Assembly: GCA_012031335.1 (NCBI GenBank) | Contig: JAAUTT010000277.1 | Coordinates: forward strand, 1-6,333 | Source of the DNA: Bacteroidales bacterium | GTDB lineage: Bacteria > Bacteroidota > Bacteroidia > Bacteroidales > JAAUTT01 | DNA: 6,333 nt | Reading direction: 5' to 3' | In this document: positions 1-6,139 of the stretch, in pieces | How the letters are laid out: each line of letters begins with the position of its first letter | How positions within the stretch are numbered: position 1 is the first letter of the stretch | Translations under genes and position numbers: made by a program | Notes under the pieces: generated by a model | What the model was told of the DNA's origin: nothing | Databases searched by the model: none | The model's input: only the letters and a program-made list of their open reading frames with translations

Positions 1-1495
1 TAAAATATTGCCCTCCATATCGAGCACAAAAAAGAAAATCATCAATAGTATTGAAGAATGTTTCATAGTTGAGCCTTGTTTGCTTCAATGTTTCCTCAGC
101 CTCTTTTTGCACCGTTATATCAACAAAGCTTTCGAGCAGTTTTTCTTTCCCGCCCAGTTGTATCTTCTTTACAGTCTTCAGAACCGGAAGTGGCGAATTA
201 TCGTTCCGTATTAATATTCTTTCCGAGTTATCTATCACCTGGCCTAAATCGCATACCGGGCAACAGTTCACCTGGGCTGGACACATGTATTGATGGCAGG
301 TTTTTCCGATGATATCTTCCTTTGGTCGATTAACAAGATCGGCAGCAAAAGAATTAACACTTTCGATGATCCTGGTTTTAGGATCGATAATTATAATCCC
401 AACAGCAATATTTTCAAGTAAAATTCTTTGCAAACTTTCGTTGCGGATAAGTGTTTTGTGGGTTACAGTATTAAATAACGAAAGCGACAAAACAAATATC
501 AAAACACTGATAATTGTACCACTTAAAAAAACAATCACCACTTTACCATGCAAAAACAACGATTTAGCGGGTAATTGCGAAAAAATTAATGTCCATCTTT
601 TTCCATTAAAGTCGATTTTATACGAAACATTCCTGATTTTTCCTTTACTGCTTAAAAGAGAATCGGTGGATTGAGAATCGTACAATAAGGATTGTTGTGA
701 AACGTGATCGTTATCATAAACCTGTAAACGAATCCGGTCGCTGTTAATAATATCCCAACGACTAAGGATACCCTGCATCAAATCGTTCATACGATATGGG
801 CTGTAAACCCAACCTTTTATGCTTTTTGTCTCCCGGCTACATTGTTTATTGGCATTCGCTTTATATAAACCGGCACATACATCAATACGCCGGCCTGGAC
901 ATCCTTATCGGTCTCCTGCACTAAAATTACCTTACCTGAAAGAGCCACCATATTGTAGTCGCGCGCCAATTCCATAGCTTTTCGACGAATTGGTTCAGAA
1001 AACATATCGTATCCGAAAGCTCTGAGATTACGACCGGTAAATGGCTCAAGGTAAATTATGGATGTATAAATTTCTCTTGAAAATTCAGGTTTAATCGAAT
1101 AATCGGAATAGCCTTCGGATCTGATTTTTTCGATATGTTGCTCAAGATTGTTTTGTGAATGACATGAGAAAACCAAGACCCTGAACTCCAGGTAGATTTT
1201 TTGAAATAAGTGAATTATCATAAAAGTCTTTCCACTGCGATCGCGAAATGGAATCGCTCGAAGCAAATAAAGCAGCTCCGCATCTTAATACAAGCGCATA
1301 GGCATCCAGTCGGGCCGAAATTTTAGTTTTTATTTCAACACATGCTTCCTGCAAATTATGGTAAGCCTCTTTCTCGGCATTTTTTTTTGTATAAAGCGTG
1401 AAAATGATAGTCAAAAAAATGAACAGGATTGATATTGCAGTGGCCTTCCATATATTGGGGAGTCCGTTATTAAATAAGGAATGTGGTAGTTTCAT
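1..1495 (-). CDS. CHASE-PAS membrane sensor protein (probable hybrid or sensor histidine kinase), 3' part outside window, frameshifted
   Basis: This is the N-terminal half of a transmembrane signal-transduction protein; any kinase or cyclase output domain lies beyond the left edge. The ATG at 1495 is the first possible start, because an in-frame TGA lies 15 nt upstream. A TM helix (residues about 17-35, AISILFIFLTIIFTLYT) leads into a periplasmic CHASE domain, recognisable from SEPIRRKAMELARDYN, LSGKVILVQET, VLMYVPVY and IKGWVYSPYRMND. A second TM helix follows (positions about 545-481), then a PAS domain (about 435-60) with a cysteine cluster, and the start of another PAS domain (TFFNTIDDFLF). 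Three single-base shifts interrupt it: one extra base in TTTT 1151-1154, one missing near 820, one extra in the A6 run 28-33. Each repair restores family-like sequence. CHASE domains bind small extracellular ligands; the ligand here is unknown. Whether the output is a histidine kinase is inference from common architecture. Confidence 0.85.
60..435 (-). other. PAS domain with five-cysteine cluster
   Basis: The minus-strand frame reads LLENIAVGIIIIDPKTRI, then a helix ending in IIGKTCHQYMCP, and later a PAC-like end (LLESFVDITVQKEAEETLKQ) that runs into a linker helix. Five cysteines fall within 16 residues (positions 298-251) in the order C-x4-C-x5-CC-x2-C. Cysteine-bearing PAS domains of the form C..(x)CP....CP..D.G are known in bacterial sensors. 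Metal binding or redox sensing is possible but not shown by the sequence. Confidence 0.7.
481..545 (-). other. Second transmembrane segment of the CHASE sensor
   Basis: Minus-strand translation here gives a hydrophobic run (VVIVFLSGTIISVLIFVLSL) directly after the CHASE domain and before the PAS domain. It marks the return of the chain from periplasm to cytoplasm, so the CHASE domain lies outside and the PAS domains inside. Confidence 0.75.
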
Positions 1496-1576
1496 CAGCT
1501 TTGAATATCATTATTGCGGATCCTGTATAGCCATTTTTATCTGCTTTTATTTTTTCTTACAATGGCTGCACCCTTT

Positions 1577-1603
1577 ATTAAATTTAGTAAAAATTAAATT
1601 TAG
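1577..1603. repeat. 11-bp direct repeat upstream of sensor gene
   Basis: ATTAAATTTAG occurs exactly at 1577-1587 and again at 1593-1603, a 16-bp period, about 80-110 bp upstream of the sensor gene start. Paired sites of this sort can bind a dimeric regulator, but in such AT-rich DNA chance is a fair alternative. Confidence 0.4.
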
Positions 1604-1726
1604 AATCCTGGTTGTATGAGGAAAAAGAGATCAAATTCCGAAAGAATTTGCCAGATGTGTTAATGCTGCAAGCTGGATAAAATAATTTATTGAATTAGGC
1701 TTTTAAAGAATAGTGTATTTACCGTC

Positions 1727-1754
1727 GTCAGACCACAGACGTCAGACCATAGCC
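1727..1754. repeat. 14-bp imperfect tandem repeat (two units)
   Basis: GTCAGACCACAGAC (1727-1740) is followed immediately by GTCAGACCATAGCC (1741-1754), identical at 12 of 14 positions. It is richer in GC than its surroundings. From memory, short GTCAGACC/CAGAC-type intergenic repeats occur in many Bacteroidota genomes; a genome-wide count would be needed to confirm that here. Confidence 0.5.
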
Positions 1755-1775
1755 AACAGCCGACAAAAAACTTCT

Positions 1776-1799
1776 AATTAGCCACTAATGCACGAATTA
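1776..1799. repeat. Palindromic intergenic patch, possible dispersed repeat
   Basis: The patch contains ATTAG-cca-CTAAT (1777-1789), a perfect 5-bp inverted repeat, followed by GCACGAATTA. The wording TTAGCCACTAATGCACGAAT resembles intergenic repeats I recall from environmental Bacteroidota. It is not coding. Identification as a dispersed repeat is inference from memory. Confidence 0.3.
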
Positions 1800-1974
1800 C
1801 GCCTTAGTTTATTTCGTTGATGTCACAATCATTTCTTTCCTCTGAATTGTATTAACTATTACATTCCAAAGTTTTCTTTTTTAGCAGAAATGGTTTATTT
1901 TTCTATTTCAATGATTCGTTGCTTTTTTAATCAATAAAATCAGCTTTTAACAAAATTGAAACGGAAGGACTCCT

Positions 1975-2103
1975 ATGGTAAATGCATCAGAATTCAATAC
2001 TTTATTAAAAAATCCGGAGGTTCAAAAGTTTAACTATACTATAAAAACAAAAGCGACACTCATTTGCATGAATGCCGCTTTTAAATGTTTTATTCGCTTA
2101 TAA
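1975..2103 (+). CDS. Doubtful small ORF, 42 aa, no recognised family
   Basis: An ATG at 1975 is preceded by GGAAGGA (1963-1969) at a 5-nt gap, a better Shine-Dalgarno match than most Bacteroidota genes show. The product begins MVNASEFNTLLKNPEVQKFN, a plausible soluble N-terminus, and ends at a TAA (2101-2103). The second half of the ORF overlaps a strong minus-strand terminator hairpin (2041-2082) and reads less like protein, so the true product could be shorter, frameshifted like its neighbours, or not exist. I do not recognise it and assign no function. Confidence 0.25.
   Translation: MVNASEFNTLLKNPEVQKFNYTIKTKATLICMNAAFKCFIRL
2041..2082 (-). terminator. Second minus-strand terminator hairpin
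   Basis: Read on the minus strand, a 15-bp stem closes over a GCAA loop: positions 2082-2068 pair with 2063-2049, giving AAAAGCG..CGCTTTT with two G-U wobbles, followed by GTTTTT. On the plus strand both wobbles become C-A mismatches, so the fold favours minus-strand RNA. It is preceded by AAAACATTTAA (2091-2081), the same linker that precedes the tracrRNA terminator 92 bp away. It probably catches read-through from the tracrRNA, or ends a longer tracrRNA form. Confidence 0.7.
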
Positions 2104-2125
2104 ATTAATTTCTAAGGAGCTCATG

Positions 2126-2182
2126 AAACATTTAAGCCATAAAAAACCCCCGTATTGTAAGACGAGGGCGGCTTAAATGTTT
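2126..2182. repeat. 13-bp inverted repeat flanking the tracrRNA terminator
   Basis: AAACATTTAAGCC (2126-2138) and GGCTTAAATGTTT (2170-2182) are perfect inverted copies around the terminator stem and its T-run. If polymerase reads through the terminator, the RNA can form a much longer stem that includes the terminator hairpin. An ordinary tracrRNA tail does not need this outer repeat. Confidence 0.85.
2141..2168 (-). terminator. Rho-independent terminator of tracrRNA
   Basis: On the minus strand CCCTCGT (2168-2162) pairs with ACGGGGG (2153-2147) over an 8-nt loop and is followed by six T (2146-2141). The stem has one G-U wobble in minus-strand RNA but a C-A mismatch in plus-strand RNA. That difference and the placement of the T-run fix the transcription direction as leftward. 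Confidence 0.9.
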
Positions 2183-2223
2183 TCACAACGGAATAATCCT
2201 TATTGTGATTTGCTTTAGATTGT
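2141..2223 (-). ncRNA. Type II-C tracrRNA
   Basis: This RNA pairs with the repeat part of crRNA precursors, enabling processing and loading onto the adjacent Cas9. Leftward from the predicted start the order is: anti-repeat (2223-2201, including AAAGCAAATCACAAT), a GGA..TCC nexus hairpin, the linker GTTGTGAAAACATTTAA, then a GC-rich terminator stem with six U. The complement of the anti-repeat, ATTGTGATTTGCTTT, matches the start (GTTGTGATTTGCTTT) that I recall for Bacteroides type II-C CRISPR repeats, which predicts the cognate repeat. It diverges from cas9, with about 53 bp between the predicted start and the cas9 ATG. The 5' end is set from the promoter match and is uncertain by a few bases. 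A longer form ending near 2041 is possible. Confidence 0.88.
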
Positions 2224-2243
2224 AGAACAAATATATAATTTTT
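2209..2243 (+). promoter_or_regulatory. Possible cas9 promoter, weak
   Basis: TAATTTTT (2236-2243) matches TAnnTTTG except for the final G, with TTTG (2209-2212) 23 nt upstream. It would start cas9 mRNA near 2250 and lies back to back with the tracrRNA promoter, overlapping the anti-repeat. In AT-rich DNA a match of this quality is weak evidence. No clear Shine-Dalgarno precedes the cas9 ATG (gcgaaaATG), which is usual in this phylum. Confidence 0.25.
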
Positions 2244-2259
2244 TCATACATATAAACAA
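2228..2259 (-). promoter_or_regulatory. Bacteroidetes-type promoter for tracrRNA
   Basis: On the minus strand TATATTTG (2235-2228) matches the Bacteroidetes -7 consensus TAnnTTTG at every fixed position. A TTG (2259-2257) lies 21 nt upstream, in the range expected for the -33 element. Transcription should begin about 4-6 nt after the -7 box, near 2223, just at the start of the anti-repeat. Confidence 0.75.
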
Positions 2260-2276
2260 CATTAGCTAACGCGAAA

Positions 2277-5200
2277 ATGAAAAGAATTTTAGGATTGGAT
2301 TTAGGAGTAACCTCTATTGGTTGGGCATTAATTAAAGAATCCCCGGAAGAAAATAAAGATAAGCAGGAAATAATATCAATGGGATGCCGAATCATTCCAT
2401 TATCAGTTGATGATAAAAATGAATTTTCAGCAGGAAATGCTATCTCTAAAAATCAAAAAAAGAACTAAATATCGCACCCAAAGGAAAGGATATGATCGAT
2501 ATCAATTGCGACGAAAGTATTTAGTTAACGCATTATCAAGATCCAATATATTACCAAATGAATCGTTAAAAGGTCTGGATAAACTAAGTTTATGGGGTTT
2601 AAGAAGCAATGCGGCAAAACAGAAAATTTTACTTGAGGAATTAGGAAGAGTGTTTTTGCATCTTAACCAGAAACGAGGGTATAAAAGTAGCCGAAGTGAT
2701 GCAAACCTTGACAAAAAAGATACAGAATACGTGCAACTCGTTAAGAGTCGGCATCAAAAAATATTAGAGCTTGGTTTAACCATAGGCCAGTATTTCTATC
2801 AACAACTTAAAGAAGATGACACATATAGGATTAAGGAACAGATATTTCCCCGTGAAGCTTACATAGATGAATTTGATGCAATTATTACTGAACAAAAAAA
2901 GCATTACCCTTGATGTCCTAACTGATAACTTTATTCATGAACTTAGAAATGAGATAATTTATTACCAGCGTCAGCTTAAATCTCAAAAGAGTTTGGTATC
3001 GGTTTGTGATTTTGAAGGGTTTTGGAAAAAAGATGGAAGTAAAGAAATATTTGTAGGCCCAAGAGTGGCGCCGCGAAGCTCTCCTTTATTTCAAATGTGC
3101 AAAATTTGGGAAACGAATAATAATATCGCTTTAAAAGAATAAGAAAGGTCAGCCCATTATAAATTCCATTAGAGAAAAAGCAGGAACTCTTTACATTCTT
3201 AGACAATAATGAGTTTTTGAGCTATGCCGAACTGTTAAAAATACTTGGGCTCAAAAAAGATGAGGTTTATGGAAACAAACAGCTAACCAAGGGCCTTAAA
3301 GGAAATACTACCCAAACCAAAATAGCCAAATGTTTTACCAATCGTGAACACTACAAGGATCTTATAATTTTTAATCCTTCGATTGAGACACATAAATCTG
3401 AATGCTACCTAGTAGATAAAAAAAACGGGAGAGATATTGGATACAAAACCTAAAAAGATTGTATTACCTAATATTGAATCAGAACCTCTATACAAATTAT
3501 GGCATGTAATTTATTCTATTCAAGACCATGATGATTGTAAACGCACTTTGATAGAAAAATTTAGTATTGATGAGGAAAGTGCATATAAATTGGCAAAGCT
3601 TGATTTTACAATTGAATCGTTTGGAAATAAGTCGGTAAAAGCCATTAGAAAGATTTTGCCATATTTAATGGAAGGGGAAGTTTATAGTTCAGCTTGCGAA
3701 TATGCTGGTTATAATCATTCCAATTCATTGACCAAAGATCAGAATCTGAAGCGGGAATTAATGGACAGACTGAAACCAATTGAAAAGAATAGCCTGAGAC
3801 AGCCTATAGTTGAGAAAATTTTAAACCAAATGGTGAACCTTATTAATGGAATTATAAAAGAATATGGTAAACCAGAGGAAATAAGGGTTGAATTAGCTCG
3901 TGAACTGAAGCAAAGTAAAGAAGAAAGAAATGATGCGGAAAAAAATATTCGCCGCCTGGAAAGAGAGAATATCGATATAAAGGCAAGCTTAGAAGAATAT
4001 GGTCTCCGATCCTCCCGTAATAATATTCTAAAATGGCGTTTATATCACGAAAATAAATAACGAAGACAAGAAATTTAATGCTTGTTGTATTTATTGTGGC
4101 CAACCTATTTCACTTACTGCGGCCATCAAAGGAGATGAAATAGATATTGAACATATCATCCCTCAATCTAGGTTGTTTGATGACTCTCAAACTAATAAAA
4201 CGCTATCACACAGAAAGTGTAATGCTGATAAAAAGAATCTTACAGCTTTTGATTTTATGAGTCAAAAAAGCCAGCATGATCTTGATAATTATATAGAAAG
4301 AGTGAATTTTTTTATATAAAAAATGGACTTATCAATAAAACTAAACGTGATAAGTTACTAATGCCTGGTGATAAAATACCCGATAATTTCATTGAAAGGC
4401 AATTAAGAGAAACACAGTATATTGCTAAGAAATCACGCGAAATACTTCAAAGCATTTGTTATAATGTAACTGCTACAAGTGGTTCTGTAACAGCTGAACT
4501 TAGGCATATTTGGGGATGGGATGAGGTTCTGATGAATTTGCAATTGCCTAAATTCCGTGAATTAGGTTTAACAATTTTTGAAACATTCGAGCATAAGGGA
4601 CAAAAACATGAACATGAGAAAATAATTGGATGGAGCAAACGCGACGATCACCGCCATCATGCCATAGATGCTTTAACAATAGCCTGCACTAAACAAGGGT
4701 TTATTCAGCGTTTAAATACATTAAATTCAGATAAGACTCGGAATGAAATGCTGGAAGCAATCAAAGAATATCGCACTTCCTCAAACTCTGAGAAGCAACT
4801 AAGGGAAGAGATTGTAAAAACAGCAGAATCCACCTATTTTGAAGAGAAAAGAAGGCTATATGAGGATTATCTTTTTACACAAAGACCCTTTACGGTAGAT
4901 CAGGTTCAGAAAACTGCTGCAAATGTTTTGATATCATTCAAATCGGGCAAAAAAGTTGCAAGTTTAGGAAAAAGGAAGGTAAAACATGAAGGTAAAAAAA
5001 AAGTAGCTCAAACAGGGGTTATTATCCCAAGAGGGGCATTAAGTGAAGAAAGTGTTTATGGAAAAATAAAAATTCCTGTTAAGAACAAACCCGTAAAATA
5101 CCTATTTGAAAACCCCGAATTAATTTTTAAACCTTACATAAAGGATCTGGTCAGTAAAAGACTTGAAGAATTCGAAAATGATTCTAAAGCAGCCGTTACT

Positions 5201-6064
5201 TCTTTGAAAAAGAATCCAATAGTACTACGTGAAGGTGTAGAATTAACCTATGGCACTTGCTTTACTAACGAATTTGTAATTAAGTATCCTGTTCAATCAA
5301 TTAAATCAAAGGATCTCGATAGTGTAATAGATAGCAAAGTTAGAGAAGTACTAAGAGCTCGGTTGGAACAATTTGGAAATAAGGAAAAGGAAGCATTTAA
5401 AGATATTGAAAAGAATCCCGTTTGGTTCAATAAAGAAAAAAACATTGCAATTAAAACCGTTCGTTGTTTTACAGGACTCACGGCTCTTGAACCATTCCGC
5501 AAAAATGCAAGTGACTTACCAGATGCTTTTGTTAAACCTGGTAATAATCATCATATTGCAATTTATAGGGATCCTGATGGAAATAGGCAACAACATGTTT
5601 GCACCTTTTGGCATGCTGTAGAACGCAAAAAGTTCAATTTACCAGTAGTAATTACTAATCCTGGTGCTGTTTGGGAGCAAGTTACCCAGCATTCAACTTT
5701 GCAATTCTCTCAGGAGTTCTTGCTAAAACTGCCACAACAAGACTGGAAACTAGAGCTAAGTATGCAACAGAATGAAATGTTTTTATTGGGGCTGGATCAT
5801 GAAACAATTATTACTTCAATTCAAAGCAATGATTTTCATCTACTAGGGAGTTATTTATACAGAATGCAAAAATTGTCCATAATAGGCAATGGGCAAATAA
5901 ATCTTTGGTTTAGGCATCAATATGAAACGGAACTAATTGATGATGAAAACGCGAAGAAGGCCAAACGTTATTATAATGTACAAAGTTTGGGGGCATTATT
6001 TCAGCTTAAGCCTATGAAAGTCAGGGTAAGTATTCTCGGTAATATAGAATTAATTGACCAATGA
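2277..6064 (+). CDS. cas9: CRISPR-associated endonuclease Cas9, Bacteroidetes type II-C, frameshifted as sequenced
   Basis: Cas9 is the RNA-guided nuclease that cuts both DNA strands with its RuvC and HNH domains. RuvC-I is MKRILGLDLGVTSIGW with catalytic D8. An Arg-rich bridge helix (RTKYRTQRKGYDRYQLRR) and LGRVFLHLNQKRGYKSSR follow, then the recognition lobe including GPRVAPRSSPLFQM. RuvC-II is EEIRVELAREL (E537), HNH is DIEHIIPQSRLFDD with H624 and N638, and RuvC-III is HRHHAIDAL (H793, D796). The C-terminal part ends with SLGALFQLKPMKV. Seven one-base shifts split the frame: extra bases in A7 2455-2461, TT 2910-2911, A4 3133-3136, AAA 3161-3163, A8 3418-3425 and A-runs 4050-4057; one base missing in T7 4307-4313. 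Undoing them gives exactly 1261 codons, 1260 residues, somewhat shorter than the roughly 1400 I recall for relatives. No catalytic residue is lost. The divergent tracrRNA supports function; cas1 and cas2 are not seen. Confidence 0.95.
4059..4319 (+). other. cas9: HNH nuclease segment of cas9, in its own open frame
   Basis: This 86-codon stretch lies between two shifts, so simple ORF calling loses it. It holds the HNH nuclease that cuts the target strand. A CIYCGQPI knuckle is followed by DIEHIIPQSRLFDD, with the general-base His at 4152-4154, then NKTLSHRKCN with the metal-binding Asn at 4194-4196. The frame runs into TAA at 4317-4319. Restoring one T in the run at 4307-4313 continues it into the RuvC-III part. 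Confidence 0.9.
4361..6064 (+). other. cas9: Longest intact cas9 frame: RuvC-III and C-terminal PAM-interacting region
   Basis: This uninterrupted 567-codon segment is the C-terminal part of Cas9, not a separate gene. Its ATG is an internal Met (KRDKLLMPGDKIPDNFIERQL). It starts just before the conserved FIERQLRETQYIAKK helix, carries the RuvC-III catalytic His (4658-4660) and Asp (4667-4669), and continues through the wedge and PAM-interacting regions to a normal end. Two related blocks, VSKRLEEF..LKKNPIVL and VREVLRARLEQF..IEKNPVWF, suggest an internal duplication. An A9 run near 4996 is in frame. Confidence 0.9.
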
Positions 6065-6139
6065 TTCGGATCATCTCCACATTTCATCTGACCAAGTAAA
6101 TTTTTAATAGATTTTCCAGTAAGGTCTGATAATGGCTAT
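6065..6139. other. Convergent spacer after cas9
   Basis: These 75 bases separate the cas9 stop from the stop of the minus-strand gene. I see no strong terminator hairpin, no CRISPR repeat and no start of cas1, which usually follows cas9 closely in type II-C loci. Confidence 0.6.

Larger units (their letters stand above)
1496..1974. other. Intergenic region without a convincing gene
   Basis: The stretch upstream of the sensor gene is AT-rich with frequent stops in all frames. It holds an 11-bp direct repeat (1577-1603), a 7-bp perfect inverted repeat, CAAATTC-cgaaa-GAATTTG (1632-1650), a two-unit tandem repeat (1727-1754) and a palindromic patch (1776-1799). I saw no clear TAnnTTTG-type promoter for the minus-strand sensor gene. 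The plus-strand open frame over 1398-1619 mostly overlaps the sensor gene and has no protein-like composition. Confidence 0.6.

Noticed and set aside
8..674. Plus-strand open frames over the sensor gene
   Set aside because: The minus strand gives a continuous CHASE-PAS protein with conserved motifs here; the plus-strand frames have unprotein-like composition.
1632..1650. Terminator from the inverted repeat CAAATTC/GAATTTG
   Set aside because: The stem is short and AT-rich, and no T-run follows on either strand.
2201..2228. A CRISPR repeat or degenerate array upstream of cas9
   Set aside because: Only one copy is present, with no spacer-repeat periodicity; its position between a promoter and a nexus/terminator identifies it as the tracrRNA anti-repeat.
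2183..2395. Minus-strand open frame over the tracrRNA and cas9 start
   Set aside because: It overlaps the conserved RuvC-I coding sequence and the tracrRNA promoter, and its protein has no recognisable features.
2455..2461. Programmed ribosomal frameshifting to make Cas9
   Set aside because: Seven shifts, with no conserved slippery site plus stimulatory structure, are not plausible as programmed events.
2277..4060. Several small separate genes upstream of a shorter nuclease
   Set aside because: The fragments join end to end into one Cas9 with domains in the normal order; internal Met or TTG starts are not gene starts.
5293..5621. Open frames in other frames within the cas9 3' part
   Set aside because: They lie entirely inside the intact, conserved cas9 frame.
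6065..6139. Terminator for cas9
   Set aside because: Only weak AT-rich symmetry (AAAT..ATTT) is present; no stable stem followed by a T-run was found on either strand.
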